DNA from: an uncultured Bacilli bacterium
Lineage (GTDB): Bacteria > Bacillota_I > Bacilli_A > RF39 > UBA660
Reading direction: 5' to 3'
Assembly: GCA_948629335.1 (NCBI GenBank)
Contig: CAPHZB010000042.1
Location: forward strand, 1 to 12,003
Length of the DNA: 12,003 bases
Under the pieces are notes generated by a model. That model was not told where the DNA came from, did no database searches, and saw only the letters and a program-made list of their open reading frames with translations. The position numbers and the translations under genes were made by a program. This document shows positions 5,312-12,003 of this stretch, piece by piece; position 1 is the first letter of the stretch, and each line of letters begins with the position of its first letter.

Positions 5312-6190
5312 ATGAACAAAATAATATGTATAGTAGGACCGACAGGGGTTGGGAAAACAAAATTAAGTATAGAACTTTCTAAAAGATTAGATGGAGAAGT
5401 TATCAATTGTGATTCCACTCAGGTATATGAGAAAATGAATATTGCAACAGCTAAAGTAACAGAGGAAGAAATGGAAGGAATAAGACATCACTTATTATCC
5501 TTTAAAAAGCTTGAAGAGGATTATACAGTTTATGATTTTCAGCGTGATGCAAGAAGCTGTATTGACGATATTCTAAAACGAGGGAAAATGCCTATTTTGG
5601 TAGGAGGAACAGGCTTTTATTTAAAAGCAGTTTTATATAATTATATATTTGAGAATCAAGAGGAGGTTATCCACTATACAGAATCAGATGAAGTTTTATA
5701 TAATAGATTGTTAAGTTTAGACCCCAACACGAAAATTCATAGAAATAATCGAAAGAGAGTAGAAAGGTATTTGTCGTATTACGATACAACAGGAAAAAAA
5801 TTAAATGAAAAAGAAAAGGCAAAACCAATTTATGATTTTTGTTTGATAGGCTTAACAACGGACCGGGAAATTTTATATAATCGGATTAATAAGCGAGTAG
5901 ATGTTATGTTAGAAGAGGGCTTACTAGAAGAAGCAAAGATGATTTATGATAGTAATATTCGTACGAAAGCAGTCTTAACTCCTATTGGTTATAAAGAATT
6001 ATTTCCCTATTTTGATGGAAATTCTACATTAGAAGAAAGTATAGAGAGAATAAAGAAAAACAGTAGGCATTATGCAAAAAGGCAGTATACATGGTTTAAT
6101 AACCAAATGCAAGTTACTTGGTTTTCTGTTGATTTTGAAAATTTTAATGAAACCGTAGAGGAAATATATCAATATACAATAAAAATTTGA
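5312..6190 (+). CDS. miaA: tRNA dimethylallyltransferase MiaA
   Basis: MiaA attaches dimethylallyl from DMAPP to N6 of A37 in tRNAs reading UNN codons. Evidence: P-loop GPTGVGKT (9-16), the CDSTQVY segment with Asp34 and Thr/Gln following (canonical DSMQVY), NIATAK (43-48), VGGTGFYLKA (97-106), LDPNTKIHRNN (136-146), PIGYKEL (224-230) and the C-terminal KRQYTWF (256-262). Length 292 aa is slightly short for the family. Small departures are DSTQ for DSMQ and RYLS where most have RALE after NRKRV; neither is obviously disabling. The SD AAAGGTGA (5301-5308) overlaps the previous stop. In many Firmicutes miaA sits near mutL or hfq; neither is here. Confidence 0.96.
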   Translation: MNKIICIVGPTGVGKTKLSIELSKRLDGEVINCDSTQVYEKMNIATAKVTEEEMEGIRHHLLSFKKLEEDYTVYDFQRDARSCIDDILKRGKMPILVGGTGFYLKAVLYNYIFENQEEVIHYTESDEVLYNRLLSLDPNTKIHRNNRKRVERYLSYYDTTGKKLNEKEKAKPIYDFCLIGLTTDREILYNRINKRVDVMLEEGLLEEAKMIYDSNIRTKAVLTPIGYKELFPYFDGNSTLEESIERIKKNSRHYAKRQYTWFNNQMQVTWFSVDFENFNETVEEIYQYTIKI

Positions 6191-6212
6191 TATAATAAAT
6201 AAGGAGGCGCTT

Positions 6213-7391
6213 ATGTTTCGAAAAAAAGAAATAGAAAAAAATATTAACTATACAGACTTAAATGAATCTATCCATTTATTTAAAGGTATTTTAAAGATTG
6301 CATATGTCTTATGCATTATTGTTGGAATTTATGCTATAACCATTATATTTAAGGAATGGCATTTAAAGGAAACCATTTTTGTTCTCTTAAAAACCATTTC
6401 TCCACTTTTTATTGGTTTTTTCTTAGCGTGGTTATTTGATCCAATTGTAAGTGGACTGGAAAAAAGGGGTTTAAAAAGGGTATTTGGAGCAATGCTTACT
6501 TATGTTGTTTTTATTGCTTTAATTGCACTGCTTCTAGGTTCTATTTTCCCAGTTTTATATGACCAAATTAATGATTTCGTTAAATTAATACCTACTGTTT
6601 TCGATAATGTGAAAGATTGGATAGAAAACATTTTGATGCATTTTGATACGTCTACTTTTGATGCAGAAACAGTAAAAAATAATATTTTTAAGAATATCGA
6701 AGGTTTTGGTTCCGATTTAACATCCTCACTACCAACGATGGTTGTTAGTGTTGTGAAAAACTTTGTATCAGGAATGGGGACACTTTTAATTGGAATCATT
6801 ATTGGATTTTATTTATCCATAAGTTTTAAAAATGTAACTGAAATTTTAATTACTTTACTACCAAAAAATATGCGTAATGATGCACGTGATTTAGCTAATG
6901 AGATTAATACAACTTGTCGTTCTTTTGTCAGGGGAGCAATTATTGATGCAGGAATCATCTTTGTGGTATCTTCAATTGCCTTTTTACTCTGTGGACTAAA
7001 AGCCCCTTTGTTATTTGGATTATTTTGTGGAATTACAAATGTCATTCCTTATGCAGGACCTTATATAGGAGGGATACCTGCGGTCATTGTTGCTTTCTCG
7101 CAAGGAACAACTACAGGTATTTTAGTACTTATTTGTATCGTGGTGATTCAGGCAATTGAAGGAAACTTCTTACAAGCTTTCATTATGAGTAAGTCAACAA
7201 AATTACATCCTGTAACCATCATTTTAGGATTACTTGTATTTGGTTATTTTTTTGGTATATTAGGTATGGTCATTTCTACACCAATTATTGGAGCCATCAA
7301 AGCCATTTTTATGTTCTTTAATGATAAATATGAAATTATTGGCTATAAACAGGAAAAAGTAGAAAAAGAATGGATAGAAATAGAAAAATGA
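6213..7391 (+). CDS. AI-2E family permease-like membrane protein
   Basis: This is a polytopic inner-membrane protein of the AI-2E transporter family (PerM/YtvI/YdbI group). Members export small solutes or exchange ions; the name comes from TqsA and does not prove AI-2 transport. Hydrophobic spans lie at about residues 27-46, 53-75, 91-114, 186-205, 240-261, 264-295, 300-316 and 331-369. A soluble insertion (about 115-180) separates the third and fourth spans, as is typical. Hallmarks are NVIPYAGPYIGGIPA (276-290), QAIEGNFLQAFIM (313-325), SKSTKLHPVTII (326-337) and GILGMVISTPIIG (348-360). Length 392 aa is normal. The AAGGAGG SD (6201-6207) is 5 nt before the ATG. A TGATATAAT extended -10 (6188-6196) just after miaA might give extra transcription, but no -35 is visible. 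Confidence 0.9.
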   Translation: MFRKKEIEKNINYTDLNESIHLFKGILKIAYVLCIIVGIYAITIIFKEWHLKETIFVLLKTISPLFIGFFLAWLFDPIVSGLEKRGLKRVFGAMLTYVVFIALIALLLGSIFPVLYDQINDFVKLIPTVFDNVKDWIENILMHFDTSTFDAETVKNNIFKNIEGFGSDLTSSLPTMVVSVVKNFVSGMGTLLIGIIIGFYLSISFKNVTEILITLLPKNMRNDARDLANEINTTCRSFVRGAIIDAGIIFVVSSIAFLLCGLKAPLLFGLFCGITNVIPYAGPYIGGIPAVIVAFSQGTTTGILVLICIVVIQAIEGNFLQAFIMSKSTKLHPVTIILGLLVFGYFFGILGMVISTPIIGAIKAIFMFFNDKYEIIGYKQEKVEKEWIEIEK

Positions 7392-7404
7392 AGAGGTGTG
7401 TTTG

Positions 7405-7947
7405 ATGAATAAGATGTATGCTATTGTAGGAATGTGTGGAAGTGGAAAAAGTGTTGTCTGTGACTATTTAGAGTGTATTGGTTATACAAAAATTTATTTT
7501 GGTGGAGTCGTAATCAATGAAGTGAAAAAAAGAAATTTAGAAATTAATCCCGAGAATGAAAGAATGGTTCGGGAGGACCTAAGGAAACAATATGGAATGG
7601 GTGCGATGGCAGAAGTATTACTTCCAACCATTGAAGAGGCTTACAAAAGGGGAAATGTTGTTTTAGATGGATTATATTCATGGGATGAGTATATTATTTT
7701 AAAAAATAAATTTGGGGAAAGTCTAGAAATGATTGCAGTAGTTTCTGATAAACAAACAAGATATGCCAGGTTAGCGCAAAGAGAAATTCGTCCACTGACA
7801 AAGGAACAAGCAGAACAAAGAGATATTCAAGAAATTGAGAATATGAAAAAGGGTGGACCAATTGCTTTTGCTGACTATTATTTAGAAAACAACGGAAACA
7901 AGGAAGAACTAGAAAGAAAACTAGAAAATATATTGAGGAGGATTTAG
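7405..7947 (+). CDS. P-loop nucleotide kinase-like protein (UPF0200 / dephospho-CoA kinase-like)
   Basis: This is a 180-aa P-loop NTPase of the nucleotide-kinase type. Walker A is GMCGSGKS (9-16). FGGVVINEVKKR (32-43) and PENERMVREDLRKQYGMGA (49-67) follow, then VVLDGLYSWDE (85-95) and a C-terminal RDIQEIE...GGPIAFADYYLENNG (139-164). This order (FGDVVxEE, GMGA, VxDGIRSxEE, ALADYxIxNxG) is what I recall of the archaeal UPF0200 family, annotated as dephospho-CoA kinase-like. The actual substrate is unknown. I chose ATG 7405 over an in-frame GTG at 7396 because GAGGTG (7393-7398) is a well-spaced SD for 7405 and the GTG overlaps it. It abuts alaS with no gap (stop 7945-7947, alaS ATG 7948). Confidence 0.8.
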   Translation: MNKMYAIVGMCGSGKSVVCDYLECIGYTKIYFGGVVINEVKKRNLEINPENERMVREDLRKQYGMGAMAEVLLPTIEEAYKRGNVVLDGLYSWDEYIILKNKFGESLEMIAVVSDKQTRYARLAQREIRPLTKEQAEQRDIQEIENMKKGGPIAFADYYLENNGNKEELERKLENILRRI

Positions 7948-9687
7948 ATGAATTTAAAAGATTTATACATTGATTTTTTTGTAAGTAAAGGACATAAACA
8001 GATTCCATCGAGTCCTGTTGTACCAGAAAATGATCCATCTGTATTATTTAATACAGCAGGAATGCAACCATTAATTCCTTATTTAACGAAAGAAAAACAC
8101 CCTTATGGTACAAGGCTTTGTGATTATCAGAAATGTATTCGTACTAATGATTTAGAAGAAGTAGGGGATAAAACGCATCATACTTTCTTTGAAATGTTAG
8201 GAAACTGGAGCTTAGGAGATTATTTTAAAGAAGAGAGTATCGCGTGGAGTTTTGAATTTTTAACGACTATTTTGCACATTCCCGTTGAACGTTTAGGGGT
8301 AACGATATTTGCAGGAAACGAAGATATTCCATTTGATCAAACGAGTTTTGATAAGTGGAGGAGTTTAGGAATTAGTGAGAAAAAAATTGCAAAGACGGTA
8401 GAAGATAACTTTTGGATTGCAAGTGATACAGGACCATGTGGTTCTGATACCGAAATTTTTTACTTTAGAAGTGAAGACGAAATTCCAGACTTCTTTGATC
8501 CAGAAGATGAACGATGGGTGGAAATTTGGAACAATGTTTTCATGGAATTTTATAAAGATAAAGAAGGAAAAATCACGAGTCTTCCCAAAAAAAACGTGGA
8601 TACAGGAATGGGTGTTGAAAGAACAACCGCTATTTTAGAAGGCGTAAATGACAACTATTTATCAAGTCTTTGGAAAGATATTATTGTCTTAATCGAGGAA
8701 ATTTCTTCTCTTCCTTATGAAGGAAATGAAAAGAGTATGCGTATTATTGCTGACCATATAAGAACAGCTGTATTTATTGCCGCTGATCCTGCAGGAATAA
8801 AACCTTCAAATACAGATCAAGGTTATATTTTAAGAAGACTTATTCGTAGAGCAATTCGTCATGCTAGAGTATTAGGAATACAAATAGATAGTGATTGGGA
8901 TTTGCAAATTGCAAATAAAGTTATTGAAAAATACAAAAAGTATTATAACGAATTAGAAGAAAATAGACAGATTGTTTTTGATGTATTACAAAATGAAAAG
9001 ATAAAGTTTAATAAAACGTTAGAAAAAGGATTGAAAGAATTTATGCGTGTAAGTAAAGATGGAGATATCAAAGGAGAAGCTGCTTTCCATTTATTTGATA
9101 CGTTTGGCTTTCCTTTAGAATTAACGATTGAACTTGCTCTTGAATTGGGATTAAAGGTAGATACAGAAGGATTTTATGAAAAATTTAAGGAACACCAAGA
9201 GAAATCAAGAACAGCATCAAGTGGCAAATTTAAGGGAGGACTTGCTGGAAATAGTGAAGTAGAGACAAAATATCATACAGCAACCCATCTTTTAAATGCA
9301 GCTCTAAAACAAGTCGTTTCTAAAGATGTACATCAAAAAGGATCCAATATTACAGAAGAAAGAATGCGTTTTGACTTTTCTTGTGATCACAAATTAACAG
9401 ATATAGAAAAAGAGAAAGTAGAACAATTAGTAAATGAGTGGATTAGGGAAGATTTACCCGTTATAAGACAGGAAATGGAAAAACAGGAAGCTATCCAAAG
9501 TGGGGCAGAATGTATGTTCATTGAAAAATATCCAGATATTGTTACTGTATATAAAATAGGAGATGTTTCTAAAGAATTATGTGGTGGTCCTCATGTAGAA
9601 CATACAGGTGTTTTAGGTGAATTTAAAATTACCAAAGAAGAAGCAAGCAGTGCTGGTGTACGAAGAATAAAGGCGGTTTTAAAATAA
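7948..9687 (+). CDS. alaS: Alanine--tRNA ligase, short form
   Basis: AlaRS charges tRNA-Ala and hydrolyses mischarged Ser/Gly-tRNA. The class II catalytic core is clear: FNTAGMQPL (34-42), QKCIRTNDLEEVGDKTHHTF (61-80), FEMLGNWSLGDYFK (81-94), and further on DHIRTAVF and the IKPSN...YILRRLIRRAIRHA stretch. The editing zinc site is complete, with H443/H447 in HTATH and C545/H549 in CGGPH. Length is 579 aa against the usual ~870-890. The sequence passes from the end of the catalytic region (SGKFKGGLAG) straight to HTATHLL, without the beta-barrel segment that normally precedes it (its TPFYAESGGQ-like motif is missing). It then stops at RRIKAVL without the DHHA1/C-Ala domain. The stop is followed at once by a terminator, so this is a compact form, not a frameshift. 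Similar compact AlaRS occur, as I recall, in Patescibacteria. The SD GAGGAGGA lies in the end of the previous gene. Confidence 0.95.
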   Translation: MNLKDLYIDFFVSKGHKQIPSSPVVPENDPSVLFNTAGMQPLIPYLTKEKHPYGTRLCDYQKCIRTNDLEEVGDKTHHTFFEMLGNWSLGDYFKEESIAWSFEFLTTILHIPVERLGVTIFAGNEDIPFDQTSFDKWRSLGISEKKIAKTVEDNFWIASDTGPCGSDTEIFYFRSEDEIPDFFDPEDERWVEIWNNVFMEFYKDKEGKITSLPKKNVDTGMGVERTTAILEGVNDNYLSSLWKDIIVLIEEISSLPYEGNEKSMRIIADHIRTAVFIAADPAGIKPSNTDQGYILRRLIRRAIRHARVLGIQIDSDWDLQIANKVIEKYKKYYNELEENRQIVFDVLQNEKIKFNKTLEKGLKEFMRVSKDGDIKGEAAFHLFDTFGFPLELTIELALELGLKVDTEGFYEKFKEHQEKSRTASSGKFKGGLAGNSEVETKYHTATHLLNAALKQVVSKDVHQKGSNITEERMRFDFSCDHKLTDIEKEKVEQLVNEWIREDLPVIRQEMEKQEAIQSGAECMFIEKYPDIVTVYKIGDVSKELCGGPHVEHTGVLGEFKITKEEASSAGVRRIKAVLK

Positions 9688-9717
9688 GTAAAGTACTGAG
9701 TATTTTGCTTTTTTTTT
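9688..9717 (+). terminator. Strong intrinsic terminator after alaS
   Basis: GTAAAGTAC (9688-9696) pairs with GTATTTTGC (9700-9708) (9 bp including two G-U pairs) around a TGA triloop. Nine Ts follow (9709-9717). It begins directly after the alaS stop and marks the end of the nine-gene string. Confidence 0.85.
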
Positions 9718-9726
9718 CAAAAAATT

Positions 9727-9755
9727 TTCTTAAAATAAGAAAAATGTGTTAGAAT
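9727..9755 (+). promoter_or_regulatory. Promoter of the dehydrogenase gene
   Basis: An extended -10, TGTTAGAAT (9747-9755), has a weak -35 TTCTTA (9727-9732) 17 nt upstream. The start would be near 9762, and AGGAGG (9773-9778) lies 5 nt before the ATG at 9784. It follows the alaS terminator, so the gene is transcribed on its own. Confidence 0.6.
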
Positions 9756-9783
9756 AAAAGTGTAATAAAAATAGGAGGAATAT

Positions 9784-10749
9784 ATGAAAGTAGAAGAAAT
9801 TAAAAAAATTGCTTGTGTAGGAGCAGGAGTTATAGGTTATAGTTGGGCATTATATTTTGCTTTAAAGAAGTTTCCTGTTTCTGTTTATGATATTACAGAG
9901 GAAAGTTTAGAACTTGCAAGGAATAGGATTCATGAAAGTTTGATTTCATTATACAAAAATAATGTTGTGAAAGAGGAAGAGATTGAAGAGATTGAAAGAA
10001 GAATTCTATATACAACTTCTATGGAAGAGGCAGTGAGAGAAGTAGAGTTCATCGTTGAATCAGGTCCTGAGAGTTATGAAGTGAAAAGAGAGATTGTAAA
10101 ACAAATGGAACAATATACAAGTGATAGAACTATTATTGTAAGTTCAACATCAGGATTATTAATTACAGAAATCGCAAAAGATGCAAAATATCCAGAAAGA
10201 TTTATTGGAGCACATCCATATAATCCACCACATCTAATTCCACTTGTAGAAATCACAAAAGGGGAAAAGACAAGTGAAGAAGTAGTGGAAGTTGCTAAAG
10301 CATTTTATATATCAATTGGAAAAGAGCCAGTTGTTTTACAAAAAGAGGCATTAGGATTTATTTGTAATCGTATTCAGATGGCACTTTATCGTGAAGTATG
10401 TGATTTAGTTATGCGTGGAGTATGTAGTATAGAAGATGCTGATAAGGCAGTCACTTATGGACCAGGGCTTCGTTGGGGAATTATGGGACCATCTTTAGTT
10501 TTTCAACTTGGAGGGGGAAAAAATGGAATTGATGGTTTACTTCAACATCTAACACCATCTATTAATATGTGGTTAAATGATATGGCTGATTTTAAAGAAT
10601 TCCCACCAGAATTTGGTGAAGTTGCACGAGAAGGTGTAGAAGAAGAAATGAAAAATCGTTCTGCATCGATTGGAAATGATGATGCTAGTTTGGCAGAATA
10701 TAGAGATAAAATGTTAATTGAAATGTTAAAATTGCATAATAAGTTATAA
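9784..10749 (+). CDS. NAD-dependent 3-hydroxyacyl-CoA dehydrogenase family protein (carnitine/gulonate dehydrogenase type)
   Basis: This is a cytoplasmic oxidoreductase with a Rossmann domain (GAGVIG, 13-18) and a helical C-terminal domain. The catalytic pattern of the 3HCDH family is complete: Ser/Thr cluster SSTSG (120-124), His144 with Glu156 twelve residues later (AHPYNPPHLIPLVE, 143-156), and Asn195 in GFICNRIQ. The PYNPPHLIPLVE form and YGPGLRWGIMGP (225-236) point to the L-carnitine dehydrogenase / L-gulonate 3-dehydrogenase / lambda-crystallin branch. A fatty-acid 3-hydroxybutyryl-CoA dehydrogenase usually reads HFFNP at that place. The exact substrate cannot be told. At 321 aa it is full length for the single-unit branch. 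It is flanked by its own promoter and terminator with no pathway partners beside it, so it looks like a stand-alone catabolic enzyme. Confidence 0.85.
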   Translation: MKVEEIKKIACVGAGVIGYSWALYFALKKFPVSVYDITEESLELARNRIHESLISLYKNNVVKEEEIEEIERRILYTTSMEEAVREVEFIVESGPESYEVKREIVKQMEQYTSDRTIIVSSTSGLLITEIAKDAKYPERFIGAHPYNPPHLIPLVEITKGEKTSEEVVEVAKAFYISIGKEPVVLQKEALGFICNRIQMALYREVCDLVMRGVCSIEDADKAVTYGPGLRWGIMGPSLVFQLGGGKNGIDGLLQHLTPSINMWLNDMADFKEFPPEFGEVAREGVEEEMKNRSASIGNDDASLAEYRDKMLIEMLKLHNKL

Positions 10750-10781
10750 GATGAAAATAGAGATAAATATACTAATAGCAT

Positions 10782-10814
10782 AAGCAAGTGACTTATAAAA
10801 ATCTTGCTTTTTTT
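10782..10814 (+). terminator. Intrinsic terminator after the dehydrogenase gene
   Basis: AAGCAAG (10782-10788) pairs with CTTGCTT (10803-10809) across a 14-nt loop, and the T-run continues to 10814. The 3' arm overlaps the -35 region of the next promoter. Confidence 0.75.
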
Positions 10815-10831
10815 CATTTATGTGTTACAAT
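10804..10831 (+). promoter_or_regulatory. Promoter of the Cys-His-Asp protein gene
   Basis: The -35 TTGCTT (10804-10809) and -10 TACAAT (10826-10831) have a 16-nt spacer, with a TG at 10823-10824 (TGTTACAAT). The -35 is embedded in the 3' arm of the preceding terminator. The start would be near 10838. A second TACAAT at 10835-10840 is a possible alternative -10. Confidence 0.6.
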
Positions 10832-10859
10832 AGGTACAATTTTAAAGAGGAGGCAATTT

Positions 10860-11879
10860 ATGAGAAAATTAGATACCGAAGAGTTAATATATTCGCGTAT
10901 TAACAATAGACCAACTAGAATGGAATTAAAAAAAGACTATAGTCCTTTTGGAGAAGAGGGTAAAAATGTTATTGAAATGATTACTTTATTTGATGATTTA
11001 GATTCTCACAATCCAATTGCTCGTAATAAAATAAATGAGTTTTATAGATATATAAAAGAGGTAACTCCATATTTTTGTTGCAGTGAAAAAAAGGTTCAAT
11101 TGCTAAGAAATTTAGCAGAGGAAACAAAGTGGATAGAAGTAAAATTTAGTGATAATAGTATCATAGATGAGATGCCTCTTTTCACTTATGATGGTCATGA
11201 AACAAGTTATGATTTAGATAATTATAATTCTGTTGTAGAAATTTTAAGTGAAATAGTATATCAAACAAGAATTATGTTAACTGGAGCAAATCATGATTAT
11301 AACAGACTTCTAAATTTTAATTTATCAAACAGATGTCGGGATGCATCTTTGTTTGTTATGGAATTAGCAGAAAAATTCAATATTCATGCTAGAATAATGA
11401 AAATATATGCAGCTTATAGTGCTGATGACCTTTTATATGATATAGATACGGCTTATCATTATTTTGTTATTGCTACTATTGATAGTGAAACATATTTAAT
11501 TGATTGTACCTATTCTCAATTCTTTAGTTGGTATCGAAATCATATTGAACGTTTAGGCAATTATTGTTATAGTGGGTGCTGTCCTGGAATTTATATGTTA
11601 AAAGATAAAGAACGTGAAGAAGTTGCTCGAATTATTTTGAGAAATGGTTGGATAAAATTAGACGAATCCATATTTAAGCATTATCTAGATGGGTTTACTT
11701 TATACTATCGAAATGGTTTGTACTATGAAGATTTGAAAGAAGCAATCTACACCACAGATTATACTATGGATACTTATATTAATTTTCTTTTCGGTGATGA
11801 TTCTCAAATAAAACATGAAAAAAGAAGGTACTTAGGTTATCAGCCTAAACCATTAAGAAAAAGTGATTTTCGATTCTAA
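10860..11879 (+). CDS. Unrecognised protein with a Cys-His-Asp transglutaminase/papain-like pattern
   Basis: I do not recognise this 339-aa protein with certainty. The ATG at 10860 follows AGAGGAGG (10846-10853) by 6 nt; the frame extends upstream to a GTG inside the terminator, which is not a credible start. Residues 155-222 hold a suggestive trio. Cys159 in NRCRDAS starts a helix, His200 is in YHYFVIA, and Asp215 is in YLIDCTYSQF, fifteen residues after the His. That order (Cys at a helix start, His on a strand, Asp before a Tyr-x-Gln-Phe turn) resembles transglutaminase/papain-fold enzymes, including proteases, amidases and some deamidase effectors. A Cys cluster (236, 240, 241) lies in YCYSGCCPGIY. 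The C-terminus is basic. No signal peptide or membrane span is visible, so an extracellular effector role is not supported. It is monocistronic, with its own promoter. Confidence 0.6.
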   Translation: MRKLDTEELIYSRINNRPTRMELKKDYSPFGEEGKNVIEMITLFDDLDSHNPIARNKINEFYRYIKEVTPYFCCSEKKVQLLRNLAEETKWIEVKFSDNSIIDEMPLFTYDGHETSYDLDNYNSVVEILSEIVYQTRIMLTGANHDYNRLLNFNLSNRCRDASLFVMELAEKFNIHARIMKIYAAYSADDLLYDIDTAYHYFVIATIDSETYLIDCTYSQFFSWYRNHIERLGNYCYSGCCPGIYMLKDKEREEVARIILRNGWIKLDESIFKHYLDGFTLYYRNGLYYEDLKEAIYTTDYTMDTYINFLFGDDSQIKHEKRRYLGYQPKPLRKSDFRF

Positions 11880-11948
11880 AAATAAGTGTTAAGATTCTAG
11901 AACATAATATTGTCATTTTTTTATAAACGAGGATGAAGTGTAAAGAAT

Positions 11949-11966
11949 GTAACTGTTCACACCCTA
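11949..11966 (+). repeat. 18-nt repeat, right copy
   Basis: GTAACTGTTCACACCCTA is identical to the minus strand at 61-78. It is followed by AGGATGAG and then a hairpin with a T-run (11974-11995), the same order as the left copy. About 11.9 kb of ordinary chromosomal genes lie between the copies and no transposase is present, so these are not convincing transposon ends. Confidence 0.65.
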
Positions 11967-11973
11967 AAGGATG

Positions 11974-11995
11974 AGATAACAAAGTCTTATCTTTT
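11974..11995 (+). terminator. Weak hairpin/T-run after the right repeat copy
   Basis: AGATAA (11974-11979) pairs with TTATCT (11987-11992) around a 7-nt loop, followed by TTT. The stem has a single G-C pair. It is the only candidate terminator seen after the gene ending at 11879 and also matches the hairpin position of the left repeat copy. Confidence 0.35.
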
Positions 11996-12003
11996 ATAAT
12001 ACA

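Noticed and set aside
6188..6196. TGATATAAT as an internal promoter before the AI-2E-family gene.
   Set aside because: It is a good extended -10 but has no -35 at 16-18 nt, and it lies in a tight gene string. Kept only as a remark.
8417..8638. Alternative-frame plus-strand ORF within alaS.
   Set aside because: It overlaps the catalytic core frame of AlaRS and has no ribosome binding site. A frameshift explanation is unnecessary because the AlaRS frame is intact.
10788..10860. Upstream GTG start extending the last gene by 24 codons.
   Set aside because: The extension runs through the terminator and promoter of the intergenic region. The ATG at 10860 has a well-spaced AGAGGAGG.
11888..11922. 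Terminator for the last gene at the T-run 11915-11922.
   Set aside because: Only a 4-bp TGTT/AACA stem precedes it at some distance, so it is not a convincing hairpin.
61..11966. The inverted 18-nt repeats as terminal repeats of an 11.9-kb mobile element.
   Set aside because: There is no transposase, integrase or target duplication, and the interior is conserved housekeeping genes. A dispersed repeat fits better.

Overview
The window is a strongly AT-rich stretch of a bacterial chromosome. It has strong AGGAGG-type ribosome binding sites, intrinsic terminators and the standard genetic code (TGA is used as a stop and Trp is always TGG). Gene content (ruvAB-queA, miaA, an AI-2E-type permease) and style fit a low-GC Firmicute of the Bacilli/Erysipelotrichia or gut-uncultured (RF39-like) kind; I cannot place it further from sequence alone.

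Layout: (1) Positions 1-552 carry no conventional-size gene but are densely organised. There is a terminator at the left edge, one copy of an 18-nt repeat whose inverted copy lies at the right edge, and what I read as a complete, unannotated type I toxin-antitoxin module. On the minus strand, a promoter (410-438), an SD and a 25-codon hydrophobic peptide (256-333) are followed by a terminator hairpin (165-204). On the plus strand, a promoter (108-136) drives a ~113-nt RNA that ends at its own terminator (218-255). The two transcripts converge and overlap by about 90 nt in the toxin mRNA 3' UTR. The predicted 5' end of the toxin mRNA is perfectly complementary over 12 nt to its own 3' end, as in fold-back-controlled toxins such as hok and aapA1.

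(2) Positions 553-9687 are one tight plus-strand gene string: ruvA, ruvB, queA, two HExxH metallopeptidase-like paralogues of unknown role, miaA, an AI-2E-family permease, a UPF0200-like P-loop kinase and alaS. Spacing is 0-49 nt, and a strong terminator closes the string at 9688-9717. The theme is Holliday-junction processing plus tRNA modification and charging. The AlaRS is unusually short: it goes straight from the catalytic domain to the editing Zn domain and lacks the C-terminal DHHA1/C-Ala part. The tgt gene that often follows queA is absent.

(3) Positions 9718-11879 hold two separately transcribed genes: an NAD-dependent 3-hydroxyacyl-CoA dehydrogenase-family enzyme of the carnitine/gulonate dehydrogenase type, and an unrecognised protein with a Cys-His-Asp pattern suggestive of a transglutaminase/papain-like fold. 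Each has its own extended -10 promoter.

(4) The last ~60 nt carry the second, inverted copy of the 18-nt repeat, again followed by a hairpin and T-run.

The most notable content is the toxin-antitoxin candidate upstream of ruvA. It would be missed by gene callers because the peptide is only 25 aa.
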